Shown here: one piece after another, positions 32,995 to 45,572 of the stretch
Position numbering within the stretch: position 1 is the first letter of the stretch
Layout of the letters: each line of letters begins with the position of its first letter
Assembly (NCBI GenBank): GCA_015680685.1
Contig: MNCI01025271.1
Location: 1-64,000, forward strand
Direction: 5' to 3'
Length of the DNA: 64,000 nt
Source: Gnetum montanum
Taxonomy: Eukaryota; Streptophyta; Gnetopsida; Gnetales; Gnetaceae
Made by a program: the position numbers and the translations under genes
Notes under the pieces: generated by a model
What the model was told of the DNA's origin: nothing
Databases searched by the model: none
Seen by the model: the letters and a program-made list of their open reading frames with translations, nothing else

Positions 32995-35900
32995 TTAACA
33001 CGAATGGCCATCTACCCCATGACTCAGTTGGAAGGAGGAGATCTGAAAAATAGAACATGGATGTCCATCAAGTGACATGGTATTTACACTAGCTAATCTT
33101 AGTTTTAGGAAAGGTTTAATTTGTTGGATATCGAGTAGCTACTTTTTATTTGGGCTATCAGGTTTGTAAATTATCATCTTCCTAGAGGGAAAGGTTTGAT
33201 CAATTCTATAAGATCCCTTCCATAATATTTGAAATTTTTCCTTTTTAGGTACATGTGTGGAGTTCCAGTAGAGAACCTTATCTCTTAGTTGAAAGCTTAC
33301 TTTCCTAATTCTAAGGTCATGCCATTACTTTCTAAATGCCTTCTTAACCTCATTTAAAGATAGGGCCACTAAGCAATTTTCATCTAGCATATTTAGATTG
33401 ATCAATCTCTCCTTTTGTGCTAAACTTAAGTCAAGGTTTAGTTCACAAGCCGTTGAGAGTGTACAGAGCTCAAATTGAATTGGGAGCATTGGAAGTTTCT
33501 TGCACACTAACTCACAGGAAGAATATCCAATAGAAAGTTTCCAAGTTGACCGATAAGCCTAGTGATCATCATTAAGTTTTGTACTCAAATCCTTCCTATA
33601 TTTGCTAATGGTTCACATTAATATTTTTGTAATATCTTAGTTGGTTACCTCTGCTTGACCATTGGCTTGGAGGTGGTAAGGTTTTGTTAATTTATGTTCT
33701 ACCCCTAAACATTGCATTAATTTCCTAAATGTGGCACCTGTGAAATGAGTCCCATTATCAGAAATTAGTGAATGCTACACCCCAAACTTATTTACAATAT
33801 GTGGTTGCGTAAATCTGGTGGTAGTGGATGATGTACAATCTGTAACAGCTATTGCTTTAGCCTATGTTATGCAATAGTCAACTGCTACTATAATATATGC
33901 TTTCCTGTTACACATGGGTGTGATGGAATCCATGAAGTAAATGCCCCATCTGTCGAAAGGTTCTAGTGGTTGAATCCATTGTTGAGGACCTTCCATACGA
34001 GCAGTTATCCCCCCATCATGCTGAAAACATTTCCAAGACTTGAAAAATTGATGGACATCCCTAAAGATTATGGGCCAATAGTATCCTTCCATTAGGATTT
34101 TATGGTTGAGTGTATCCTTGCATAGTGGCCTCCGCAAGGTCCTCCATAAGCATCTTGGAGAACATGTAGTTGATCTTTGTTAGGGACACACTAGCAAATC
34201 AAGCCATCGGCACACACCTTATAAAGGTGTTTGTTAATTTCCATGAAGTATTTGACCCAATGAAGAAATTGTTATTTTTTTCCTAAAATTCAAGTTTTGT
34301 GGCATCTCTTGAGTAAGAAGATATGTGAGGATGCCATTATATCGTACTAATTTTTTAGGTGTTTGTTCATTTATTACTCTAGTAAAGAGGAGTTCATCTA
34401 GAAATTGATCAAAGAGTAGGCTCTCCTCATCATTTTTATACCATATTAAGCAAGAAATATGATCAGTGATCACATTCTTGATCCCTTTTCGATCTACCAT
34501 AGTAAGATCGAATTCCTGCAAGATCACAAGCCATCATATAACATGAGGACTTACTATCGACTTATTCATAAGGAAGTGAATTGCACTATGGTCCATATGT
34601 ACAAATACTTTTTAGTGCATACACCACTACCATTAATTCCTTCTCCATGGTGGTGTAATTTAACTATGCTCCCACAATGCTTTGACTCATGCAGTGAATA
34701 TAATATGGACATTTTTTATCGTCCATCTACATGAGCATAGCTCCCAAAGCATAGTTAGATGTGTCTGTCATGATATGAAATGGTTTGGACCAATCTAGTG
34801 CTTGTAGGATTGGTGTTTCTATTAGTTTCACTTTTAATCATTGAAATGCATTTTCACATTCCTTGGTCAAATGAAAGGTACAACTTTCTTTGTAAGTTAT
34901 ACCAACAGCTTTGCAATCTTAGAGAAATTCATCTATAAAGCGCCATTAGTAACCAGTGTGTCCAAGGAATGATCAAACATCTTTAATGGTGTCTGGTTGG
35001 CATGTTATTTCTTGGACGATCTTGATTTTTTCTGGGCCTACCTCAATCCCTTTTTATGAAATTTGGTGCCCTGGTGCAATGCCTTCTTGGACCATGAGAT
35101 GACCCTTTTGCTAACTGAGCTGTAGATTTGTCTCAACACATCTCTTTTGTACTTACTCAAGTTAGTCCAAGGATTACTCAAATGTAGCTCTGTATGTGGA
35201 GAAGTCATCCATAAAAACTTCAATACCACTATTGATATGTTATTGAAAGATATTAAGGACCAAGCGTTTAAATGTTGTAATAGCATTACATAGGCCAAAT
35301 GGCATTTTACAGTATGCAAAAGTCCCCCAGGGACTCATGAATGTTTTCTTGGCTTGATCTTCTAACACAATTTGGATTTGGTTATAGCCACTATAATCAT
35401 CCAAGAAACTATAATAACAATGTCTAGATATGATGTCTAATACTTGATCCACAAATGGAAAAGGAAAGTGATCCTTAAACATTGCAATATTTAACAACCT
35501 AAAGTCAATGAAAAATTTTCATTTACCATCCTTATTTGGTACAATTATAAGTGGACTAACCCACTCACTATCTGGAATTGGATAGATAAACCCCACCTTG
35601 AGGAGTTACTCTATCTCCTCCTTAATGATTTACTTCAATTTGGGGTTTAGCCACCTCTGCGACTACCTTCTACGCTTCATGGCTAGGTTAATGTAGATGC
35701 AATGTTTGCATATCCTTGGATCAATTCCTATTAGCTTTAGATATGACCAAAGAAAGGTTTTTGACTATTTATTTACTACTTTCAACAACTTTTCTTTTTG
35801 CTCAGGAGCAATTTTGGTACTAATGATGATCCGTTTTCCATATTTGAAAAATGCATACTCCATATTGGTCAGTAAATTTTTTAGTTCTCAGGGCTCCTTC

Positions 35901-36660
35901 TTGAAATGATTAGGGATCTCCAACTCCCCCCAATAGTTATTATCATCTTTATTAGAGATTTGGAAATGGGATTGTTTATTTTTCTTCATGCCTTCTACAT
36001 ATGCACAAGTTAAGATCTTAGTTAGCTTCATGCATATTGTGTTGCTATCTAAATAAGCTATTAGCCACTGGGTTCCCTCTTACTTTGTGGCTATTGCATA
36101 CAAACACCATTGAACATTAATTTCTTGTGTACACTAATTGCATGCCTTAATGTATGTGCTTTTGATTGACCAAATCTTTTGCATGCAACTACACTTGTTG
36201 TTGCTATACATGATGCATGGAATACCCTTCTTCTTAATTTTTCCTAACTTATTCTCCTTAGATATTTTAAGAGATATGCCCCTTATACCCATTCGCACAT
36301 CGACCATGCTTAACAAAGCCCTTTCCATGATGATGGGAAAGTCACTTTTGAAGTAGTTCACCTTGATTACTAGAAAATTAGTAGGATATGACCAGCCATA
36401 AACTATGATCACAATTTCCTCTACTAACCCCAAAGGGACCTTAATCGACTGATCTACTAATTCTAAATGGATGTTACTCTTCTTAAGAGGTGGTAGGTTC
36501 CATGCTTTGTACATATCATGGGAGATGAGGTTAACTCTGAAACCAAAGTCAAGAAGACCCTTACATGACTCTTGTCCAACAATCTATGGAAAGATGAGAA
36601 AACTTCCTAGATCAAATCTTTTTGTAGGAAGGTTGCCAACCTTGATCTAGTTAGAAACAA
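32995..36660 (-). pseudogene. pol: pol of A2: protease, RT, RNase H, integrase (decayed, best preserved catalytic boxes)
   Basis: Protease about 36,590-36,134 (LLDFG at the active site, then SHDMYKAWNLPPLKKSN, GWSYPTNFLVIKV). RT: 35,497-35,240 shows FPFPFVDQVLDIISRH, FLDDYSGYNQIQI, WGTFAYCKMPFGLCNA; the catalytic box GIEVFMDDF at about 35,220-35,200 is intact. RNase H to about 34,240, including FDQFLDELLF-type linker sequence at 34,527-34,234. Integrase: HHCC-like region and WGIYFMDSITPM at 34,137-33,862 (first catalytic Asp changed to Tyr), SDNGTHFTG near 33,770-33,740 (second Asp kept). pol ends with TAA at 32,997-32,995. Several frameshifts and stops remain, so it cannot be expressed whole. 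Confidence 0.85.
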
Positions 36661-38715
36661 CATGATTTAGTATTACAGTGCGAATCTTAGGTGGTACTTG
36701 GTTTGAAGGGTGATCAAAGGTATTTGATACAAAGGATGAGGGTACTGGAGATACAAAGAGATTAGCCAAAGTAGGTTGTGAGGGCTAGAGAGGACTACTA
36801 GGTTGGAAGAAAGGCCTTTTCCTTGATCAATTATCTAGACCACTTGGTTGAAAAACTAGTTGTGAGTGTACAACCCTTATACCATTTTGTTACTACGGTT
36901 GTGGAGGAATTTCACCCTGCATGGATGGAGTAGGAGGTAATTGAGTTGAAGGTGGAGGTGTAGGTGTAGAGGGATGTGGAGGATGATAAGGATATGAATA
37001 TGGGTCTTCCCCTCGAGTAGATGGTGAATGTATTCAATGGTACTCTGGAGGGTAATAGTGATGTTGGAATGATGCATGACTTACTAAACTTCTAGGGGAG
37101 ACAGGTTGTTGAACATAGTACCCATAGGAATCTAGTTGCTTATAAGGGTACTACTACATTGGCAATGGCATTCTCCATGATTGTGGTTGATACCACTATT
37201 GGTACTATGCATAAGGTTGTGGAGGAGTTCCATTTGGATAGTAAGCTTGTTGCGATTGGTGGAACTACCTTGGGCTACCCTGAGGGTAAGGCAATTGTCT
37301 TTGAGCTTGTCTATGAGCTAGGCAAGGATTTAATGTGTACCCTCCAGACTTTTGAAAGTGTGACAACATAGGGCAACATCCCTTTGGTTGTTCGTATTGA
37401 TAGATGTCACATTCAATTTCATCATTAGAGTTAGATTCCACAACTTCCTCTACTGCAGTAGCTTTGCCCTTAACTCTTTGGTAGGCATGTTCAACTTCTT
37501 TTCATTGTTTACAATTATGATCACTACTTTGCTCTTTGGATTCTTCAACAATCTTCACAACAGTTTAAAAATTTTCATCCAAAGAGTTCCATAACATGTC
37601 ACCTTGGCTGAAATGTCAGAAATAGGTTTTTAGATAGGCATGGTATTATTTTTCACCACTTCATCAAGTTGTGACTCCTCCTAGTCACAAAATTGGACCT
37701 CTTATTTTTTGATAGGTGGATCCCTATTATACTCTTTAGCACTCTCCCTTTGTCATAGCTCACCTTCTTCTTTAGCTACCTGCTTGATTAGCCTTTTGAT
37801 TTAATGAGATCTCATTTCAAACAACCTCCCTTAGGTATACACCCCAAGGATTCTTTTTCTTTCTGCCCTGAGCCCATCTATGATGTAGCAAAGTTGTTCC
37901 CTCTGAGAGTAACCATGGCTAGGACATCTATGTAAGAGTGAATATTATTGGCCCATGGTGGCATCCAATTGTTCATGTGCTCCTTGTTTCCAACCTTGGA
38001 TTTTCCTTCTTAGGTTAGACACTCTAAAGTACATTTGCTATTTGTCATTGAATATTTCTAACATGGTACTCCATCTTCGAATAGATTCCGATGCAAAGGA
38101 TCATTACCAACTTTTAGCTTTCTTAATGAGTGTCCTTAGGAAAAGCTTGAGTTTCTACCACTCATTCTCAATATTTTGTAAGGCACAAGCATCTTGAAAT
38201 TCTTGATATGTGTCTACAAATTAAAATTGTATCCCCCCTCAAATCTTGGAATATTTTTCATATCTAGTCACTTGATCCGACTATCCTTCATATGCCTAGT
38301 TAGGATTCTTACTACCTTTGCAATGTTAAGTATAGTTCAAGTTACTAGTAAAGGTTCATCATGATCACTGCATTGATGACATTAATGATGGTTTTGGCCA
38401 CCCCTTCGATTTTGGCAGCCTTCATGGTAATTCTTATTTTGTTGATCACCTTCAGCATGGTTGTTTTGATGGTGGCCTTCTTAAGAACTATCAAATGAAG
38501 AGGAATGTTTGGAATTGGATGAAGAGGAAGGTGGACTTTCACTGCTACCATGGTATCTGCCACCACTCTTGTGCTTTTTATGATCTCCATCATTAGATCC
38601 TTGGTTATTGCAATGTTTACCCAAGTCCCTACCTTGGCTATCACTATTTCTTAAACTTGGTCTATGAATAGTTGATCGTAAGCTCAAGTTCACATCCTCA
38701 CCATCAGTAACAAGG
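36661..38715 (-). pseudogene. gag: gag of A2, 5' truncated (decayed)
   Basis: It holds the Pro/Gln/Tyr-rich linker (about 37,330-36,720), a zinc-knuckle remnant CDIYQYEQPKGCC near 37,440-37,385 with its second Cys and its His replaced, the gag core (about 38,250-37,650) and a Ser/His-rich stretch (38,750-38,481). The first about 150 codons are missing because a deletion fuses gag at 38,715 to the LTR at 38,716. Confidence 0.7.
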
Positions 38716-39309
38716 GGCATACCAAGTGATAATGCTACTGGGATTAACAAGAAAATATGTGTTACACTCCAATAGTCATACTTATGTATTTAATCTATCT
38801 AGCTTAATAACTTCAGTAACTCAATTTCTTTAGAAAATTATTGCAAACCAATTGAGAACAACTAACAAATAATTGAAAACATTGAATGCATAAGTAAAAT
38901 AGCTAATCTATCTAAAGTGCTACAAGGTTTATCAGAAAGCTCATCTTTATTGTCGCACACATTATCATGCTTAGGTATAACAATGCTTGAATAAAGATCC
39001 ATACACTCAATGACTCCTACTGTAGGCACTCAAGGAAAAAATTCTAACTTTTAAATGGAAAAAATGCAAGAGCTTCGCTACTACTAAAATTTTTACTCTC
39101 CATAAATGCAACTAGTAGGTGCATATTTATAGGTGATAAAAAAACACTGTGTCGACAAGTCCTCATTGACGTAGGTCAAGATGTGTCGATGACGCCTGGT
39201 TGACGTAGGTTGAGATGCGTCAACGAGGACTTGTCAATGAGGCCTCGTCAATGTAGTCAACTACATTAACAAGGCCTCATCAACGTAGCCAACCAACAAT
39301 GACTCATCA
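38716..39309 (-). repeat. 5' LTR of A2, truncated (594 bp)
   Basis: It begins abruptly at a sequence equivalent to about 27,570 in the 3' LTR and runs to GACTCATCA. TATA box tataaata (minus) at 39,131-39,124. Upstream of it, at 39,140-39,290, are about six units of the GAGGCCTCGTCAATGTAG type, more than in the 3' LTR. Confidence 0.8.
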
Positions 39310-39314
39310 AGCTA
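39310..39314. repeat. Target site duplication of A2, right copy
   Basis: agcta, against agctg at 27,189-27,193. Confidence 0.6.
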
Positions 39315-41439
39315 AATAAAATAGAAAGTGAAGATGTTATCCTTTTTGGATATTATTTGTTAGTTGGATGAAAAAAAAGTATACAGTAGCTACCAAAAAT
39401 GCTCTAGATAGATGAGAAAAAAATACTCTAATTTAAAATATTTACACTTGTCATATTCATTTATATGAAATCAAGTATTCTTGATTGATGACTATTTATA
39501 TTAATTACATGTATTTAGTCTTTTTGTGAAATCTAATGTTTAAAAACCGTGACTATCAATTGGAGTAGAATCCAACCAAACCTCATTGTTACATAATCTA
39601 ATCTAATGTGTAATGCCATGTCAAGTTACTGAAGAAATATCATTGGAAAAACTACAAATTCTTTAACTTAATTTTATAAATTTACCCAATTCATTAAATA
39701 AGAATATACTATTTAAATTAGGACAACTGTTCTAAATAGTTTTTATTACATCCTAGACCTTAGAGATTTGTTGGCCACGTTTAGTATCATTCATTATCTT
39801 TTACACAATTCTTATGTACATTAACATAACTCACTAATATTGAACCTATCACTTCTATGTTGCAAGTTTAAATCCATTTATTGTCAAATGGTTGTTTCCT
39901 TTCTTCACTTTACTTTCAACATGTTTGATCCTTATATGTGACTATTTATGAAATTTCTATCACTAAAAATGTTACTACAATTTTGAGAATTGCAAAATAG
40001 GCTTTTGCCATATGTTTTTAAAGACAATTACTTAAAATATGTGTATGTTTTTCCTATGTTCCAATTAGATTTCTCTAAATAGATTTGTCATTTTCATGTT
40101 ACAGGAAATGAAATGAAAACATTGTGAATAATAGTTGAAAAAAATATTTGAATTATTATTATTATTATTTTATTGTTTTCTCAAATAAAGCAATCACTTT
40201 TTGCATGGTTTTGCTTCATAAGAGATGCTACAAGATCCTATTTTTGCAAGGCATTTGCTCTAAACTTTCCTTTTAAACCTTTTATAATTTATTTACAAAA
40301 ATGCTATGGATTAGAACTAGATCTCATCATCAAAATGATGTCTCCAAATTCTAGTGATATATTAACTATGATAGTTACTTGAGGAAAAATCACATCTGTT
40401 ACCCTTAGCTCTTTTATTTTTTGTGAACTCTTCCATAGGACATTTTCTAATTTTTAACACAACTTGAAACAATCTCTTGCTTACCACTAGAACATCAGAT
40501 TGAAGACTATTCTCAAGTGATGTGGGTACCAATACAGCTGCTACAACCACCACTGGTATCATTTCAAAATTATGATAAATTTCTCTATCAAAGTTACTAC
40601 AAAAATATTTATCAGCATCTTCTAAATCACATTGCATTATAGTAGCCTTAGTATTTCCAGTGGGATCTCTATGTGCTAGCATTTTTGTTGATTACAAAAC
40701 ATGCACATCTAACTCTTTTTATTTTTGAAAATCTGAGAAACTCTAGTTTCAGGGCTTAGCTACCATTTTAAGCATTAGTTGCATACATTCTTCTATCTTA
40801 CCATTACTGCAATTGGAACAATTATAGATGATACCATTGTTTATAAAAAAAGCTCATTGAATGTGATGTTGCTTTGATGCTTTAAGAACCATCAAGGCCA
40901 AACTACTCTTGAAACTAGATTAAAAGCTAATAATGGGAAATTCATATAAAATTTTGATCCATGAGAAGTATTCTATTTTGAGATGTATGAAAAATGCTAA
41001 TCCTATGAAATACTAGCTTAACTTCAATTTCAATTCAAATACAATTTCAATTCATTATCAATATTGCATCATTTTGTTAACTTCCAAAATACATTAGTGA
41101 ACTCAAAAGCCATTGTGATGAAGCTAAAAATAATTTGATTTAAACTTTTTTACATAAATGTAACAAAATAAGTTGGAGGAATATTGAATAATCCCAAGAG
41201 ATAATAAACTATGATTTGAGCAATAAAGATACACGATTATCAAAATAGTCTTCAAATTGCGCTTGTTCAGATTCCTTGTAGTGAATATTAGTCCCTGCAA
41301 TGAGAAAAATAATAGTCAAGAAATATTATATTTGAAAAATATTTTGAAGTTAATAATAAAATATAAATCACTCACATTTGTTGGGAAATTAAATCATATT
41401 ATTTTTTCCATTCATGAAATATAAGATCTCTTAAATTTT
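39315..41439. other. AT-rich interior of the Harbinger relic
   Basis: No supported gene. An open minus-strand frame of 106 codons at 40,362-40,682 has no recognised domain and no second copy to compare. An ATT microsatellite lies at 40,152-40,169. The position, between A2 and the transposase relic, suggests it is transposon interior or 3' sequence. Confidence 0.4.
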
Positions 41440-42300
41440 TTCCCATTACTCTTTCTGTAGTTCAAGATCTTAAAGATCTAGTTGAATTTGATTAAATTTC
41501 TCCAAGGTCTTGCTCTAATTCATAACGAGGTTGAAGAAAATTATGAAGCACATAACATGCCATAATGAACTTGGGAACTTAATATAATTTCATTTTAGAA
41601 AATTGCAAAGTCCTCCATCATTCCTTTAACAAAGCAAAAGCATGTTCTATTTTCACTCTTCCTCTTGATAAAAACTTCTCAAACTATTTATGATCTTCTA
41701 AATTTATATTTCTATATGATTTCAAACTTTTGAAGAAATAGGATATGCAAAATCAAAAATTAAAATAAAATACATAGTAGTCCCTTCAAAGTTAAAAGTG
41801 GGAGAATTTAATACTTTCCTTTGTTGCATACAATTTTTAATTGCAGATTCATTCCAATGGCTTGCATCATGCATTCCCCTAAGTACATTTACACATACAT
41901 TCCAAAAAAAAAAATTGAATCACATACTGTTTGCAATAAAACACTATATTAGTGATGTCAATTGTAATAGCTTATTGGATTATGCTCTAAATCAAGGGCA
42001 TGAGCTAGATTTATATGTGTGCCATCCATTACTCCACAAATCATTGGTAACAATGTAAGTGATTGAAAATCACTTAAAATTTTGTATAGTTGTTCACTAT
42101 ATAGTATTATTATGTACCTATTTTGCAAATGATATACAATTACATTAATTATTAGCCAAACATTTTTCTGTATAGTTGATTCCCCTAAACAATATAATTC
42201 AACCATTGTACAGGTTGAGGTACTATAACCAAGATAATGCAAAACTAGATAGACTACTTTTTTTGGTTGTAATGGCTCTTGAACATACTGTAATGCTTCA
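41440..42300 (-). pseudogene. PIF/Harbinger DDE transposase relic
   Basis: On the minus strand, about 42,030 carries CGVMDGTHI followed by a short SYYN, the first-Asp region of the Harbinger DDE domain. About 41,880-41,860 has GMHDASHWNESA, the second-Asp region. About 41,740 has IFDFAYPIS, equivalent to the DxxYPL box. About 41,650-41,530 has remnants of the Glu region and final helices (EEE, KQNMLLL, and a CYxLHN-like stretch in another frame). The frame is broken by many stops. Order and spacing fit the DDE_4-type nuclease of PIF/Harbinger elements. It lies convergent to the Myb/SANT relic at 26,290-27,050; Harbinger elements carry both genes. Confidence 0.65.
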
Positions 42301-43349
42301 CTACTACATAAATATGATTTTATTTCATTTAATAATTTCTAATATAGAGAATATGTTATTCTATAATGCATCTTATATAACTTATTCAACCTTGTCTCAT
42401 CTGATTTCCATATTTCACTTTGAACAATATTCTAGAAGATATTTTATCATGGAAATCTCCATCATTTCCTATTTAACTATGATAAAGTTTGACCTTCATA
42501 TATAGTAACAAACATGGAGTATACTTGAAACTATAATTGATACATTGAGGTAACAAAATCACTAGCTAAAAATTCTCCTAATAAACTCATCCATATCATA
42601 AAAAACATTCCATCCATTTTCCTGCAAATAAAGTAAACTTGATAAATATACTAAAGGTAATTTTACATCTAAATAGTTTTTTTAAGGCATAAGTATTCGA
42701 AACTTTTTCTCTCAAAACATATATAATAAAAAAATTTAGAAATAGAACTCACCAAAATGAGGAGTAAACTATAAAAACAATGAAAATGATTAGTACATTA
42801 TAAGAACAACTTGCATAGGAATATGTGTCGTAAACAAAGTAAAACAACTTGAAACTTTTTTAATTCAACTTAAGATAACATTGATGAATTTTTAAGATCA
42901 AATGCAATCTTATGGTACCAACCTTGGTTTAAATTTGTAAGTTGTTTGCAGCTTTTTTGTATTCAACACCACACTTTTTTAAGCTTTAAGTTGCTCTTTT
43001 ATTCTTACTTTCTTGCTTTAAAAAAGGTAGCTTTCCAGAAAATATGTTGCCTACCTTGCAATTGATCATTGCTAATGGTAGAATGGTTTTGATTTGTATT
43101 TAAAACTAGAGTGCTTCTTTCTACTTTGTGAAATCCAAAAGAAAAAAATTTCAAGTTTTTGCACATGTTTTAATTGTTTTCACATGTATATTTTCATTTC
43201 TAGTGAATGAAGGTGGTGCCACATTTTAAGTACGTACATTAGCGAAAAATGCACGGCTTGTTTTCCCATGTGTGTCATGATGAGCATTATGAAAAAATAA
43301 ATACTTTAAATTGGCATTGCATCACAATGCACTACACTGCCATGTGCAT
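42301..43349. other. Unassigned AT-rich sequence, probably right end of Harbinger relic
   Basis: No ORF with a recognisable domain. It ends where LRR coding resumes. Confidence 0.35.
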
Positions 43350-44441
43350 AAGACATGAGTCATAGTATCCTATGTCAGCTGGCAAGTTTGAGCCACTTGC
43401 AGTCTCTTTATTTCTCATTCCTCAATGGAAGTGGTCTAATACCTTATTTCTTTTTAAAATTCTCACAACTTTGTTGGGTATGGCTGGAGGGATATTACTT
43501 TACTGATTCCATTCCAAGGAACTTAGGAAATCTAAGCAAACTCTCTAACTTCTACCTTGACACAAAAAGGGTGGGGAGAAATATTCCATCTAAGTTGGGA
43601 AGGCTCAAGTAGCTAACTGGCATATTCTATAATAGGCATATGTCAACTAAAATAGGTTTAAGGTTGTCATTATTTACTATGAGTATTCCATTTGGAATAC
43701 CATACTGCATTAGTATGATGTCTTGATTAAGTTCTTTCAAAGTATCTAGTGATGGAATTCCAAAGGCCATCCATAATCTTAACATGTTGTCATCACATAA
43801 TGTGCAAGCCTTGCCAAGAGGATTGTGTTCTTTGAAAAACTTGAGATATTTGTATGTAGAGTATTCAAACATCAATGACTATATTCTAGAATTCATTGGT
43901 AACATGAAGCAACTAATTAATGTAAGCTTAAAAGGTAAGTAGTTGAGCAGCCAAATTCCCCATAGTGTTTGAAATCTCGTAAATTTGGTCTCCCTGGATA
44001 TTTCTCAAAACAAGATTGCTAGTAGCATACCTTCAATCCTAGAAAACTATAAGTAGCTATAAATTTTGAACATGGAGAATAACAATTTTCATGGTATGCT
44101 TTCTATCATATGTCCATCTTCCATGCTAGTTTTATCTGCACATATGAATTTTTTTTAGACCTTTGTTAAACTAATCTTTAGTTAATTTCAAGAATCTCCT
44201 TGTCTTAGATTTTAGGAGGAATATGCTAACTGATTCTCTGGCCTGATTATTTAAGGAGAATACATAACCTTGCACTACTAAATCTTGGCCATAACATGTT
44301 TGAAGGTACCACTCCTGAATGGGTAGTCAACTTCACATAGCTATGAGTGTTGGACCTATCCTCGACATGCTCAAGTAATTTTATTAAATGATAGAGAAGA
44401 TAATGATGAGAATGTACTGGAGGTAGTGAGAATAATGTTGA
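43350..44441 (+). pseudogene. LRR relic 2: receptor-type leucine-rich repeats
   Basis: The frame opens in the middle of a repeat (SILCQLASLSHLQSLYFSF) and continues SIPRNLGNLSKLSNFYLD to 43,612. It then runs with stops through further repeats: IPKAIHNLNML near 43,760, LKNLRYLYVEYSN near 43,840, VNLVSLDISQNKIASSIPSIL near 43,985, LALLNLGHNMFEGTTPEW near 44,265-44,320 and VLDLS near 44,350. It reads on after LRR relic 1 with the 24-residue period preserved. It is cut at 44,441 by the LTR of B2. Between 43,627 and 43,875 only the plus strand is coding; the minus ORF there is a shadow. Confidence 0.7.
44437..44441. repeat. Possible target duplication of the B2 composite, left
   Basis: gttga just before the LTR start; attga follows the other end at 63,751-63,755 (4 of 5). 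Confidence 0.4.
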
Positions 44442-45572
44442 TGTTGATGCATAAATTTTGGACACTAACACCTAGGAAAAACTAACTCATTTAAGGAGAC
44501 TATTACCTGGGGTGCCTGTTGTATGGGTACAAAAACTCGAGAAAAGTCTCACCTAAAGAGGGCTATGTGATGTTTGAAAAAAGTAAATTAAACTAAAAAC
44601 GTGGGAGAATTAAAATTGAATAATTGTCTTGTTCAAAACTTAATAAAAATATAGTAACTAGTAAATTTAAATTTTTCCCTAGTCTCTTACTAATATTATC
44701 AATTCGTTGCTACCAGTGGTGCCCACTGCTAGGTAGGAAGATCCTGACTACTACTAGAGAGGGAGAGAGAGAGATCTATTCCACCACTACTAGCTAGATA
44801 GTTGATGCATCTACTATTGTCATGTTGTCTACCACTACTAGCATAGAACTCTAGGTCACCACTACTAAGAAGGAGACCTCCCACACACTACTGCCATCAT
44901 GGATATAGCTACCATTTGCAATGTCTCTATGCCACCTATAGCGTCTGGTACCATCTATAATGCGTTTTTGCTAAGAGATGCATAGCAGTAACACCACTAA
45001 GGGAGAGAGATGCTACCATTTTCCACCTACCACATGTCATCATTCCATCTACCATGTGCCATTGAAACACCGTTGATCACCTCTAATGCATCTCTAATGC
45101 TACACATCACATGCCTACTAACCACCACCTTTGCCAGCCATAGAGAGAGATATCGATCACTGTTCATAGTTGGGACATACTACCACCCCTTGTCTACTAC
45201 TACAATTTGTTACTGCTGTTGACTAGAGTTGATGTTGCATGCCTCTGCTCATATGTAGATAGTCAAGGCACTGCCAACCCTACAATCATCGATGTCAATG
45301 TCAGAAGAGTTGAAAAATAGAACCTCACGTGCCTCACTGCTTCTAACACCTACAACATTGATGTCAAGCTACAGAGCTGATGTGCCTTGACAAGCTCATC
45401 TGTTGTTGCCACTCACCTACATTATCTTCATTCCCTACGTTGCACATCTACTTTCTAACAATGGGCCTACTATGCATGTGCATTCTTTTCAACCCATTGC
45501 TACTAATGCATGCTCTACAGATCATGTGCCTATCATCATGTGCCTATCATCTCTACAACATCACCTAGCCAA
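44442..45572 (-). repeat. LTR fragment of B2, inner end deleted
   Basis: It starts tgttgatgcataaattttgg and matches the opening of the other B LTRs for about 250 bp, followed by the CAY-rich core (44,700-45,570). The terminal block with gacatatgtagactctcc is missing. The sequence passes directly into material homologous to 18,570 onward in B1, so one deletion took the LTR end, the polypurine tract and about 540 bp of 3' internal sequence. Confidence 0.65.

Larger units (their letters stand above)
27194..39309 (-). mobile_element. Family A copy 2 (A2): Athila-like Ty3/gypsy retrotransposon
   Basis: Minus-strand element collinear with A1: truncated 5' LTR (39,309-38,716), gag, pol, spacer, internal promoter block, intron, ORF3, 3' LTR (28,068-27,194). 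It is flanked by near-identical pentamers. The 5' LTR lacks its inner 300 or so bases, together with the primer site and the start of gag, through one deletion at 38,715/38,716. It sits between the Myb relic and the transposase relic of a Harbinger element, so it probably inserted into that element. Confidence 0.85.

Noticed and set aside
36138-36356. 72-codon plus-strand frame
   Set aside because: Shadow of the protease of A2 on the minus strand.
39140-39300. CRISPR-like regular short repeats
   Set aside because: Units are imperfect, in LTR U3 regions of a plant retrotransposon, with no spacer structure; they are promoter repeats.
40362-40682. 106-codon minus-strand frame
   Set aside because: No domain, no second copy, and no match to transposase or Myb regions; kept only as a note in the interior of the Harbinger relic.
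25651-43340. Terminal inverted repeats for the Harbinger relic
   Set aside because: A pairing of about 20 bases can be drawn near the two edges but has too many mismatches and no clear TWA duplication.
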